The notes beneath the pieces were generated by a model. The model had not been told where the DNA came from. It ran no database searches and worked only from the letters and a program-made list of their open reading frames with translations. From JBBIWA01 sp037439425 (lineage in GTDB: Bacteria; Acidobacteriota; Blastocatellia; RBC074): a stretch of 36,810 bases of DNA. The stretch lies in contig JBBIWA010000060.1 of NCBI GenBank assembly GCA_037439425.1, positions 1 to 36,810 of the forward strand. Direction: 5' to 3'. The translations under genes were made by a program, and so were the position numbers. This document shows, one piece after another, positions 24,419 to 32,310 of the stretch (the stretch's first letter is position 1; every line of letters begins with the position of its first letter).

Positions 24419-24664
24419 TTGACTATGGATTCGATGAAGGAGAGCTTGATCTTAAATGCTGTCTGCCTATTAGGCGCACTCGGCTTTTTCGCGGTCGCAG
24501 CCTATACGGTTGGGACGGGCCAGGTGATGAGCATGGGAGTTGACGGCCTCTTCACCACTCTGGTCTTTTTGCTGCTGGCATTGATTTTTGCCATCAATCC
24601 TCTCTTGTCGCTGCGCAACGGCTCGTTACGCAATCTGTTCAAGAAGAAAAAGTCGGATCAATAA
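24419..24664 (+). CDS. Small two-helix membrane protein
   Basis: An 81-residue protein with two hydrophobic helices (about 10-28 and 39-58) and a strongly basic C-terminus (LFKKKKSDQ) that should stay cytoplasmic. AGGAGG at 24406-24411 is seven bases before the TTG at 24419; an ATG two codons later is an alternative. I do not recognise a family. Its position between the ABC ATPase and permease genes suggests it is an accessory subunit of that transporter. Confidence 0.65.
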   Translation: MTMDSMKESLILNAVCLLGALGFFAVAAYTVGTGQVMSMGVDGLFTTLVFLLLALIFAINPLLSLRNGSLRNLFKKKKSDQ

Positions 24665-24718
24665 AACAGCTCGCTGCTCAATCAGCAACAGCGAGCAGAG
24701 GGTCGCAAGCGGTTTTTC

Positions 24719-25594
24719 ATGTCTGTAGAGCAGTCATCTGAGCGAGTTTCTGTAGCGCCAGGGGAAGAGATTATCAGCTCTCGCGAGCACGCTCCGGCGC
24801 GGGAGTCTGTGCCAGCGAAGCCGGCCTTCTGGCTCCCGGTGGCCTCCTTATGGTGGCGGGAGCTGGTGCGTTTCTATCGCCAACGCAGCCGGGTCATCGG
24901 TGTGCTCGGCTCACCGCTGGTCTTCTGGCTGGTGGTGGGTTCTGGATTCGGCGAGTCGCTTCGCACCTCTGAGGGAACGCAAAGCTATCTGGAATACTTC
25001 TTCCCTGGCATCCTCGTGCTGACACTGCTGTTCACCTCGATCTTCTGCATGATGTCGGTCATTGAAGATCGCCGCGAAGGATTTTTGCTCTCGGTGCTGG
25101 TCTCGCCGATCTCGCGAGCCGTGATTGTCCTGGGCAAGGTCCTGGGTGGAACAACACTGGCCGTGCTTCAATCTCTGCTGATGGTGCCGTTGGCACCGCT
25201 CATTGGCCTCTCGTTAGGCTTAGGGCAGTTGTTGCTGTTGATAGTGGTTCTCTTTCTGGTCTCTTTCGCTTTGACGGCGCTGGGATTTTTCATTGCCTGG
25301 CGGTTGGATTCGACGCATGGGTTTCATGCTCTGATCAATCTCTTTATGATTCCAATGTGGATGCTCTCAGGGGCAGTATTCCCTATCTCCGGTGCGCAAA
25401 AGTGGATTGCCTGGTTGATGCGGATCAATCCTCTGACTTACAGCGTAAGGGCCGTGCGTGAAGTATTCTACCTGGAGACTGCCACCGCCACAGCGAGGGC
25501 AGAAAGTCTCGGCCTGTCGCTCGCAGTAACGATTGCTTTCGGGCTGATAACTTTCCTGGCGGCTTTAGCTGCTGCTAACCGCCAGGAGAAGTAG
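24719..25594 (+). CDS. ABC-2 type transporter permease
   Basis: A 291-residue permease. After a soluble N-terminus of about 45 residues it has the six-helix ABC-2 layout. Family phrases are SPLVFWLVVGSGFGES in helix 1, EDRREGFLLSVLVSPISR in the coupling region (about 116-133) and the conserved LINLFMIPMWMLSGAVFP and PLTYSVRAVRE near the C-terminus. It would pair with the ATPase encoded 430 bp upstream. The same arrangement is used by NosDFY, CcmAB and drug exporters, so the substrate cannot be told from sequence alone. Confidence 0.92.
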   Translation: MSVEQSSERVSVAPGEEIISSREHAPARESVPAKPAFWLPVASLWWRELVRFYRQRSRVIGVLGSPLVFWLVVGSGFGESLRTSEGTQSYLEYFFPGILVLTLLFTSIFCMMSVIEDRREGFLLSVLVSPISRAVIVLGKVLGGTTLAVLQSLLMVPLAPLIGLSLGLGQLLLLIVVLFLVSFALTALGFFIAWRLDSTHGFHALINLFMIPMWMLSGAVFPISGAQKWIAWLMRINPLTYSVRAVREVFYLETATATARAESLGLSLAVTIAFGLITFLAALAAANRQEK

Positions 25595-25601
25595 TTCTGT
25601 T

Positions 25602-25841
25602 ATGCTAGATTCAACTGCCATTCGGATCCTGCGCCTATTTGGCCAATTCGAGCAAGAGACTCTCGACCTGCATACGCTCTTTGAGGCCGGCGGGAATGAT
25701 CCGGCCAAACGCGAAGAGGTGCTGGATACGGTGATGCGCCTGGTCCAGGATGGCTTGCTGGCAGAGAGTGGGAATGATTTTTACCGGCTGACTGAACGGG
25801 GAAAGATCGCCGCTACTGGCAGCTTGAGAAGACCAGGTTGA
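25602..25841 (+). CDS. Small hypothetical protein, possible winged-helix
   Basis: A 79-residue soluble protein. Helical segments (TAIRILRLFGQFEQE, REEVLDTVMRLVQDGLL) are followed by a short strand pair around NDFYRLTERGKIAA. That order, ending in a LTERGK phrase, is typical of winged-helix domains, but the protein is too short for certainty. It begins seven bases after the permease stop codon, so it is probably part of the same transcript. A regulatory or transporter-accessory role is conjecture. Confidence 0.6.
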   Translation: MLDSTAIRILRLFGQFEQETLDLHTLFEAGGNDPAKREEVLDTVMRLVQDGLLAESGNDFYRLTERGKIAATGSLRRPG

Positions 25842-25857
25842 AACGCTAGAGGGTCAA

Positions 25858-26283
25858 ATGGAGCTTTCGCAACTGCCCGCACTGAACGCCATCTTGAATG
25901 GCACGAGCGCAGTACTTTTGACCACCGGATATTTTTTCATTCGGCGCAAAAGCATCTCTGCTCATCGCGCTTGCATGATTGCGGCCTTTACGACTTCTAC
26001 GATCTTTCTGATCTCCTATCTGGTCTACCACTACTTTCACGGCTCGACGCAGTTTCAGGGAGAAGGTTGGGCACGAATCATCTATTTCGCGATCCTCATC
26101 AGCCACACTCTTCTCGCCGCTGCCATCGTGCCGCTGGCGATTACGACGCTTTACCGCGCGCTCCGTGCAAACTTCTCCGGGCATATGCGGCTGGCGCGCT
26201 GGACATTACCGCTCTGGCTCTACGTTTCAGTCACCGGAGTGATTATCTACCTGATGCTCTACCAGCTTTATCCGCCAGCCTGA
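25858..26283 (+). CDS. DUF420 membrane protein (CtaM/YozB-like oxidase assembly factor)
   Basis: A 141-residue protein with four membrane helices. It carries the DUF420 pattern: LPALNAILNGTSAVLL at the start, then IRRKSISAHRACMIAAF, YHYFHGS, SHTLLAAAIVPLA and HMRLARWTLPLWLYVSVTG. Conserved histidines (about His36, His58, His82 and His105) could bind copper or haem. In Staphylococcus the family member CtaM is needed for aa3-type oxidase activity. Its place here, downstream of the oxidase genes, fits that role. GAGGG precedes the ATG. Confidence 0.88.
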   Translation: MELSQLPALNAILNGTSAVLLTTGYFFIRRKSISAHRACMIAAFTTSTIFLISYLVYHYFHGSTQFQGEGWARIIYFAILISHTLLAAAIVPLAITTLYRALRANFSGHMRLARWTLPLWLYVSVTGVIIYLMLYQLYPPA

Positions 26284-26384
26284 ACCTTTGTCACATATTC
26301 CTGCATAGACAGACCAGAAGCACAGTTGTATCATTGCCGAGTCTGGGCCTGATCAAGGCCTTCGCCTCAGGAGAACGCTTTACT

Positions 26385-27233
26385 ATGCCAACGTTGATCC
26401 AAACCGAGCCGCCACGCCCAGCGCGTGAGACGCTACCGACGATGTATGACTTGCCGAGTGAGAAGATTGGAGAACCCGGCATGCCCGACGAGTATCACAC
26501 CCTGCAAGCAGTCTTGCTCAGTGAGACCTGCTCTCCGCCGCAGCTTGCGCCCGATGAGTTCTTCACTGCTATGGACCTTAATCTCTACTACGATGTGCGC
26601 CATCCGCAGCGGTATAAGCGTCCTGACTGGTTTGTGGCTGTGGGGGTGCCCCGGCTGTACGAAGGGCGCGAGTTGCGCTTGAGTTATGTCGTCTGGCAAG
26701 AGGGGGTAGCACCGCTGCTAGTGGTTGAACTGCTCTCACCAGGGACGGAGAGAGAAGACCTTGGGCAGCGGGTGCGTGGGAGCGATGAGCTGCCGACGAA
26801 ATGGGAAGTCTACGAGCAGGTGCTGCGCGTACCCTACTATGTGGTGTTTGGCCGGGAAGCTGATGAGCTGAAGGTCTTTCGCTTGACTGGGGCGAGGTAT
26901 GTGGAGGTGGCTGATCACGGTGGGCGTTTTTGGGTGGCAGAGCTAGGGCTAGGGTTGGGATTATGGCAAGGCAGATACAAAGGGCAAGAGCGGTTATGGT
27001 TGCGCTGGTATGATGCTGAAGGGAGATGGATTGCCACGCCTGATGAACGTGCCCAGCAGGAGCGCCAGCGCGCCGAACAGGAGCAGAGGGAGAAAGAGGC
27101 TGCACTCCAGCGGCTTGAACAGGAGCAGAGGGAGAAAGAGGCTGCACTCCAGCGGCTTGAACAGGAGCGCCAGCGTGCGGAGCATCTGGCGGAATTGTTG
27201 CGCCAGTTAGGCCAGGACCCGAACCAGCTTTGA
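26385..27233 (+). CDS. Uma2-family putative nuclease with coiled-coil tail
   Basis: A 282-residue Uma2 (DUF820) protein with the PD-(D/E)XK-like fold. The likely catalytic core is RPDWFVAVGV (Asp81), PLLVVELLSPGTEREDL (Glu115) and the downstream Lys139 in KWEVYEQVLRVPYYVVF. The C-terminal 55 residues are a charged coiled coil (QERQRAEQEQREKEAALQRL). Part of it is encoded by two exact copies of a 42-bp unit. The ATG at 26385 is chosen because the family domain starts shortly after it; the longer frame overlaps the DUF420 gene. Uma2 proteins are numerous in cyanobacteria, Chloroflexi and Acidobacteria, and their role is poorly known. Confidence 0.88.
   Translation: MPTLIQTEPPRPARETLPTMYDLPSEKIGEPGMPDEYHTLQAVLLSETCSPPQLAPDEFFTAMDLNLYYDVRHPQRYKRPDWFVAVGVPRLYEGRELRLSYVVWQEGVAPLLVVELLSPGTEREDLGQRVRGSDELPTKWEVYEQVLRVPYYVVFGREADELKVFRLTGARYVEVADHGGRFWVAELGLGLGLWQGRYKGQERLWLRWYDAEGRWIATPDERAQQERQRAEQEQREKEAALQRLEQEQREKEAALQRLEQERQRAEHLAELLRQLGQDPNQL
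27081..27164 (+). repeat. Two exact 42-bp tandem copies within the Uma2 gene
   Basis: Positions 27081-27122 and 27123-27164 are identical. Each encodes EQREKEAALQRLEQ, two heptads of a coiled coil. Exact identity at the DNA level points to recent slippage or expansion, so the tail length may vary between strains. Confidence 0.95.
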
Positions 27234-27348
27234 CCTGTCGCAGTAGATCACGAAAAGGACAAAGAGTCCCATTTTCCATTTTTGATTTGTCATTGTTGAG
27301 CACACCTGCCCGCAGGCGCTGGTCATAATGACAAATGAAGGATGGAAT

Positions 27349-28206
27349 ATGAACCCAGCATCTTCCTTACCGCCTATTACTCCGCGCCGCAGATGGGCTG
27401 TGTTGCCCATTCTGATTGTGGCTGGATTGTTTGTCCTGGTGCCGCTATGGACCTGGTATGGAACGTGGTTTGGCCGCAGGCTCAGCGATAAACAGATCAC
27501 ACAGTATCTGGCCGATGATCAGAGACCGCGCAAAATCCAGCACGCGCTTTCCCAGATCGAGCAGCGCATCAGGATGAATGATCAGGCCGTGAAGCAGTGG
27601 TATCCCCGGATTGTTGCACTGGCCAGCCATCCGATCCCGGAGATTCGCATCACGGCTGCCTGGGTCATGGGACAGGACAATACTTCAGAGCCTTTTCATG
27701 AAGCCTTGCGGCAGATGCTCACCGACCCAGAGGTGATGGTGCGGCGCAATGCGGCTCTGGGCCTGGTCCGCTTCGGCGACCGACAGGGGCACCCTCAATT
27801 GATGGAGATGATCAGACCCTACAAGATTCAGTCGCCCGCCGCAGGGAAGGTCGAAGTCCGCTTGCGAGAAGGAGACCCTATTGTGGTTGGTGCGCTGGTA
27901 GCTCGCATCAATCAAGCCGGACAGGCGCCCATTGATGTGCGCGCATCGTTGCCTGGCAAAGTGAGCGCGATTCTGGTTGGAAAGGAGGAAGAGGTAAATC
28001 CAGGGACTGAACTAATGAGCATCGCTCCAGCCGAAAGCCAGCTCTGGGAAGCGCTTCGGGCGCTTTACCTCATTGGGCAACCGGAAGACCTTCCTGAGAT
28101 CGAGCGCTACGCCCAGAGCCGGCCCGAGGTGCCGGCCCGAATCAGTCAGCAGGCAGCGCTGACTGCCGAAGCAATTCGGAGAAGACACAAGGCCGCCGGC
28201 CAGTGA
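27349..28206 (+). CDS. Membrane-anchored protein with HEAT-like helices and a barrel-sandwich domain
   Basis: A 285-residue protein with a short cytoplasmic N-terminus, one membrane helix (about 16-38) and a soluble part. Residues 55-155 look like HEAT or PBS-lyase repeats, with IRITAAWVMGQD and VRRNAALGLVRFGD. Residues 158-227 read as a lipoyl/biotinyl-type barrel-sandwich hybrid (IQSPAAGKVEVRLREGDPIV, then SLPGKVSAILVGKEEEVNPG), as in HlyD-like adaptors. The last 55 residues return to helical repeat character. No lipoyl or biotinyl lysine motif was recognised. GAAGGA before the ATG at 27349 favours that start over 27328. I know no named family with this order. A scaffold role is an inference. 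Confidence 0.75.
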   Translation: MNPASSLPPITPRRRWAVLPILIVAGLFVLVPLWTWYGTWFGRRLSDKQITQYLADDQRPRKIQHALSQIEQRIRMNDQAVKQWYPRIVALASHPIPEIRITAAWVMGQDNTSEPFHEALRQMLTDPEVMVRRNAALGLVRFGDRQGHPQLMEMIRPYKIQSPAAGKVEVRLREGDPIVVGALVARINQAGQAPIDVRASLPGKVSAILVGKEEEVNPGTELMSIAPAESQLWEALRALYLIGQPEDLPEIERYAQSRPEVPARISQQAALTAEAIRRRHKAAGQ

Positions 28207-28312
28207 GATTGGATCAGCTTACGCTTTATCCTTCTGCGCCGGGGATACTCCCCACACAGCCGTTAGGTTTGGGTGGAGAGCATCAACCACTGCCTAGGAG
28301 AGAGGGCATCTC

Positions 28313-28672
28313 TTAAACTTTCATCTGAACTCCCAGCGCAGCTTCAACCTCTTCAATCGGGATCATCTCAATCGCATCCCAGGGACAACCATCGAGGAAC
28401 GTACCGTCGGGCCCCTTGCTGGTGCATTTTTGGCAGCCGATGCAAAGGAAAGGGTCAACTTCAACCCGCCCAAATGGCGGATGATCTTCATCGGGCACCC
28501 AGTACATACACTCAGCGACCGGGCAATAAGGAATGCAAGCGGGAGAGCCAGCACACCCTGTGCAGTTGTCTTGAATGACTGCGATGTTCTTCGGCTTCTT
28601 CTTGCGTGGAGTAGTGATTCCTTCAGAGATCGGCTCTCTCTTCACCGGTGATAAGTTCAAGACCAGACTCAT
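28313..28672 (-). CDS. Ferredoxin with two [4Fe-4S] clusters
   Basis: A 119-residue low-potential electron carrier. A basic N-terminal extension (about 1-30, with RKKKPK) precedes a dicluster domain. Cys37, Cys40, Cys46 with Cys96 would bind one cluster, and Cys77, Cys80, Cys83 with Cys50 the other. The motifs are CTGCAGSPACIPYCP and CIGCQKC followed by GCPWDAI. The spacing in the first motif (five residues between the second and third cysteines) is longer than in clostridial ferredoxins. AAAGGAA precedes the ATG. The physiological partner is unknown; dCTP deaminase upstream on the same strand gives no hint. Confidence 0.92.
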   Translation of the reverse strand: MSLVLNLSPVKREPISEGITTPRKKKPKNIAVIQDNCTGCAGSPACIPYCPVAECMYWVPDEDHPPFGRVEVDPFLCIGCQKCTSKGPDGTFLDGCPWDAIEMIPIEEVEAALGVQMKV

Positions 28673-28808
28673 ATCAGTTCCTTTTGCTCCTAGTGCGATA
28701 GTTGCTGCTGAAAGACTGAAGGTTCAGAAAGCTACTCTTTCACTACGCCCCATCTTAACACAGCTGTCACATAGTTCAAACTTGCGCCTGGGTGAGCGCC
28801 TCTGCAAT

Positions 28809-29399
28809 TTAGAGGCGCGGTGTGACCAGCCCAGTTTGATCCTGGTACTTGCCCTGGCGATCGGCGTAAGAGACTGCGCACGCCTCGTCAGATTCAAAGA
28901 AGATGACCTGAGCAATGCCTTCATTGGCATAGATGCGCACAGGCAAATCAGCAGAGTTGGAAAATTCCAGCACCAGACGGCCACGCCAGCCTGGTTCCAA
29001 AGGGGTGGCATTCACAATCAGACCACTCCTAGCATAGGACGATTTCCCTAAACAAAATCCGATCACGTTGCGCGGCATCTTGAATGTTTCTACGGTCACT
29101 CCTAGCGCATACGAATGGGGCGGCAGCAACCAATAAAGCGATCCGTCAGCGGCCGTGCGCAGGGGCGCTTCGATGAGCGAGTTTTCGTCGAAATTCTTCG
29201 GATCAATCTCTGCGCTGGTGATCGGTGAGAAGACGCGGAATCCATCCACCGCCAGGCGCAGGTCATAGCCGTAACTCGACACACCTGCCGAGATAATTCT
29301 TCTGCCCTCCAGTTCACGCACCAACCTCTCCTCAAACGGCGAGATCAGTTGTTGCTCACGGCACATCTGAATGATCCACCGATCTGATTTGACACTCAC
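28809..29399 (-). CDS. dcd: dCTP deaminase
   Basis: A 196-residue enzyme that deaminates dCTP to dUTP for thymidylate synthesis; the usual length is about 190. Family motifs are complete: SSYGYDLRL (about 41-49), GFCLGKSSYARSGL, VNATPLEPGWRGRLVLEFSN (with the catalytic Glu), and the C-terminal YQDQTGL. The start is GTG with GGGAGG nine bases upstream. It could be bifunctional (dUTP-forming plus diphosphatase) as in some archaea, but nothing here demands that. Confidence 0.95.
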   Translation of the reverse strand: MSVKSDRWIIQMCREQQLISPFEERLVRELEGRRIISAGVSSYGYDLRLAVDGFRVFSPITSAEIDPKNFDENSLIEAPLRTAADGSLYWLLPPHSYALGVTVETFKMPRNVIGFCLGKSSYARSGLIVNATPLEPGWRGRLVLEFSNSADLPVRIYANEGIAQVIFFESDEACAVSYADRQGKYQDQTGLVTPRL

Positions 29400-29517
29400 T
29401 TCAATGGTTCCTCCCAGTGCTAAAAGCGCAGGCTAACTGCTCAGCCCCGCAGGGGGCGGTAAGGCAGTCTAGCGGATCGGCTTGAGCGCTGCAAGTACTT
29501 GTCGGACAAAGCCCAAC

Positions 29518-29546
29518 TTGACACTAGTAGGCTGCCTCCCTATAAT
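29518..29546 (+). promoter_or_regulatory. Perfect consensus sigma-70 promoter
   Basis: TTGACA at 29518-29523, a 17-bp spacer and TATAAT at 29541-29546 match the sigma-70 consensus exactly. It points to the HU gene (GTG at 29629), giving a leader of about 75 nt. Confidence 0.85.
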
Positions 29547-29628
29547 GCGCTACGGTTTTTTCGCACGCAGTCGCATCATTTGATTCCCCAACAAACTACC
29601 GGCTTCCTGAGTCGAAAATGGAGGAAAT

Positions 29629-29892
29629 GTGATTAAGATTGACATTGTCAACCATGTTGCTGAACGAACGGGCGTCCCCAAGGTGAAGGCTGAGATCGCG
29701 GTTGATGCCCTCTTTGATGCGATGAAGCAAGCGATGAAGAAGGGGGAACGGATCGAATTGCGCGGTTTCGGGGTCTTTGTCGTCAAACCCCGCAAGCGCG
29801 GAATTGGACGCAACCCGCGCACTGGCACAGAGGTGGCTATCCCCGAAGGCAAGACCATACGCTTCAAACCCGGCAAGGAGTTACAATCATAA
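29629..29892 (+). CDS. hup: HU/IHF-family DNA-binding protein
   Basis: An 87-residue histone-like protein that bends and compacts DNA. The whole family pattern is present: IVNHVAERTGVPKVKAE (about 6-22), GERIELRGFGVFVVKPRK (about 42-59), the DNA-grasping arm GIGRNPRTGTEVAIPEGKT and the terminal PGKEL. The start is GTG, four bases after GGAGG; no ATG in frame lies nearby. The strong promoter at 29518 fits the high expression usual for HU. Confidence 0.95.
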   Translation: MIKIDIVNHVAERTGVPKVKAEIAVDALFDAMKQAMKKGERIELRGFGVFVVKPRKRGIGRNPRTGTEVAIPEGKTIRFKPGKELQS

Positions 29893-30076
29893 TTTGCTGC
29901 GGTTGCAGCTTGAGCTTTTATGGCACATAGCTACCCGACCTGTCTCAAGAATCCGCTGCTGTTGCTTCTCCTCACCTCTGCCCCTGGCAGGGGCTTGCTG
30001 CTTATGTCTGGCCCTGAGTTAGAATGCCCAAAGCAGTGATGAGTAACAGGCTTACTTCTCAAGGGCCGGGGTACTT

Positions 30077-31582
30077 ATGGTGACGCTCGATGGCAACACG
30101 CTCACACTGGAGCAGGTGGCTGCAGTCGCCTGCGCACGTGAGGGTGTGGGGCTTGCTGAATCAGCGCGCGCCCGCATGCTAGCTTCGCGTGAAGTCGTTG
30201 AGCGGATCCTCGCCGAAGGCCGCATCGCCTACGGGATTAACACTGGTTTCGGCAAACTGGCCGACGTGCACATCTCTCCCGCGCATATCAAAGAGCTTCA
30301 AATCAACCTGCTGCGCTCACACTCCTGCGGTGTAGGTGAGCCGCTCAGCGAAACCGAAACGCGCGCGATGATCTGTTTGCGCGCCAACGTGCTCGCCAAG
30401 GGCTATTCGGGCGTGCGCCCGATTGTGGTCGAGACTCTGATAGAGATGCTCAATCGTAACCTTCATCCGGTGATCCCCTCGCGCGGCTCGGTGGGAGCTT
30501 CAGGCGATCTGGCACCGCTTGCACATCTGGCCGCAGTCCTGATTGGCGAAGGCGAGGCCATTTATGAAAACGAACGCCTGAGCGGCAGCGAAGCATTACA
30601 GCGTGCTGGCATCGCGCCGCTTGAGCTGCAGGCCAAGGAAGGTGTGGCGTTGATCAACGGCACGCAAGCGATGTGTGCCGTTGGTGGACTGGCGCTGCTG
30701 GATGCTGAAAGGCTTACTATCACTGCGGATGTTGCAGGAGCGATGTCGCTGGAAGCCTTACGGGGCACGCCCACGGCGTTTCGATCTTCTCTGCACGAAG
30801 TGCGCCCACATCGCGGCCAGCGCGCCGTAGCCGAGCATCTGCGCGCGCTGCTGGCTGAAAGCGAGATCCGCGAATCGCACCGCGAACATGACCCGCGTGT
30901 GCAAGATGCCTACACGCTGCGCTGCATGCCGCAGGTACACGGCGCAGCGCGCGATACCCTAGCTGAGCTGCGTCGCGTCCTGGAAATTGAGATCAACTCA
31001 GCGACCGACAATCCGCTGGTCTTTCCTGAAACAGGCGAAGTGCTTTCAGGCGGCAACTTCCACGGCGAGCCGGTGGCTCTTGCGCTCGATTACGCAGCGC
31101 TGGGTATGGCAGAGCTGGGAGCCATCTCCGAAAGGCGTATCGAGCGTCTGGTCAATCCGGACCTTTCAGGTGGGCTGCCGCCGTTTCTGGTCGAAGAGGC
31201 TGGAACCAATTCCGGGATGATGCTGGCTCAGGTCACAGCTGCTGCGCTTTGCGCCGAAAACAAAATCCTCGTCCACCCAGCCTCGACTGACAGTCTGCCG
31301 ACCTCAGGCAACCGCGAAGATCACGTCTCAATGGGAATGACAGCAGCGCTCAAGCTGCGCCAGATTGTGCGCAATACCGAACAGATCATCGCGATTGAAT
31401 TGATGTGCGCCGCACAGGGACTGGAATACCTCAAGCCACTGCGCCCCGGCCGCGGCGTCGAACGCGCTTATCAACGCCTGCGCCACTTGGTCGCCCCGCT
31501 CACTTGCGACCGCGCTCTGGCGCCTGATATCGCGATTATCACAACGGCCGTGCGCGCTGGCACATTCGATTTCAGACTGTAG
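30077..31582 (+). CDS. hutH: Histidine ammonia-lyase
   Basis: A 501-residue histidase, the first step of histidine degradation (histidine to urocanate and ammonia). The self-processing MIO triad Ala141-Ser142-Gly143 is in GSVGASGDLAPLAHL. Other family phrases are YGINTGFGKLA (about 53-63), NGTQAMCAVGG, the STDSLPTSGNREDHVSMG region and LMCAAQGLEYLKP. Tyr53 is the likely catalytic Tyr. Length is normal for HutH (about 510). No hutU, hutI or hutG gene is in the window, so the pathway is either dispersed or the gene acts alone. The RBS is weak. Confidence 0.94.
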   Translation: MVTLDGNTLTLEQVAAVACAREGVGLAESARARMLASREVVERILAEGRIAYGINTGFGKLADVHISPAHIKELQINLLRSHSCGVGEPLSETETRAMICLRANVLAKGYSGVRPIVVETLIEMLNRNLHPVIPSRGSVGASGDLAPLAHLAAVLIGEGEAIYENERLSGSEALQRAGIAPLELQAKEGVALINGTQAMCAVGGLALLDAERLTITADVAGAMSLEALRGTPTAFRSSLHEVRPHRGQRAVAEHLRALLAESEIRESHREHDPRVQDAYTLRCMPQVHGAARDTLAELRRVLEIEINSATDNPLVFPETGEVLSGGNFHGEPVALALDYAALGMAELGAISERRIERLVNPDLSGGLPPFLVEEAGTNSGMMLAQVTAAALCAENKILVHPASTDSLPTSGNREDHVSMGMTAALKLRQIVRNTEQIIAIELMCAAQGLEYLKPLRPGRGVERAYQRLRHLVAPLTCDRALAPDIAIITTAVRAGTFDFRL

Positions 31583-31807
31583 TGTGGCTTCAACAATCAT
31601 CGGTTCATGGGCTATGAGTGGGACTGGGGAGCGAATTTGCACTATGCGAAGGCGCGGATCTATGCTCACCAGCGAGTGCGGTTCTTGCAGGCAGCACGCA
31701 GCCTCGCACATTTCTCAGCTCCGTTAGGAGCAAACTATCTATAGTGGCGGCTCGCGCAGCGCAAGAGTCACTCCTGCGGAAAATCCTCACGCAGGCGCGC
31801 CTCTTGC

Positions 31808-31868
31808 GGATTTCGGATTTCGGATTGCGGATTTAAATCCGAAATTCTAAATCCGAAATCCGAAATCC
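31808..31868. repeat. Palindrome of GGATTTC units
   Basis: Units of GGATTTC on the left and GAAATCC on the right meet at a central ATTTAAAT, so the region can fold as a long imperfect hairpin. Related words occur near 6091-6118. Confidence 0.75.
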
Positions 31869-32010
31869 AAAACCGGGCATACTCGCAAGCGTGCGCTCGT
31901 GAGAATCTTCATCGCTTTCAGGGAGTCGCCCAGGACAAGCTGGACGACTCCCCTAGACCCCTGGCTCCGCTCTAACTTTCCAAGTCATGTCCTGACTCGC
32001 TAGCACACTG

Positions 32011-32044
32011 CGCCTGCCTGCCGTGCTCGTGGCGCAGGCAGGCG
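32011..32044. repeat. Perfect 11-bp stem-loop
   Basis: CGCCTGCCTGC at 32011-32021 pairs exactly with GCAGGCAGGCG at 32034-32044 across a 12-nt loop. Confidence 0.75.
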
Positions 32045-32084
32045 AGTGGTAACTGACAACTGACAGAAGTTAAACCCGCCGCAA

Positions 32085-32143
32085 GCCGCATCGCTTTAGC
32101 GGCAATCCTGAGGCGAGAGGCTTTAGCCTCGCGGTTTTCTTTT
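32085..32143 (+). terminator. Two adjacent GC-rich hairpins, the second with a T-run
   Basis: GCCGC at 32085-32089 pairs with GCGGC at 32099-32103. GCGAGAGGC at 32113-32121 pairs (one bulge) with GCCTCGC at 32126-32132 and is followed by GGTTTTCTTTTC. The second has the form of an intrinsic terminator on the plus strand, although the nearest plus-strand gene (hutH) ends 500 bp earlier. It may be repeat DNA. Confidence 0.45.
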
Positions 32144-32310
32144 CAGGCTCAACCATTTTGTATTATTACTAGTCAGAGGTTGCTGCTGCTTTCGGATCGG
32201 TCTTGTGCCAAAGAGATGGCCGAAGCAGAGGTATCGGGCAACGCGCTCTTTGAAGTATGCGCTTGTATAGCAGAATCAGCCCGTACGTAAATCTTCAACT
32301 ACGCCGGTGA

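Larger units (their letters stand above)
31583..32310. other. Repeat-rich intergenic region
   Basis: About 730 bp with no convincing gene. It contains a GTTAGGAGC/CTATAG repeat fragment (about 31720-31745), a GGATTTCGGATTT palindrome (31808-31868), a GCGTGC repeat fragment (31875-31910), an 11-bp perfect hairpin (32011-32044) and a pair of GC-rich hairpins (32085-32143). Confidence 0.6.

Noticed and set aside
25971..26384. Long upstream extension of the Uma2 frame
   Set aside because: It overlaps the DUF420 gene in another frame and has no Uma2 similarity. The ATG at 26385 starts the expected N-terminus.
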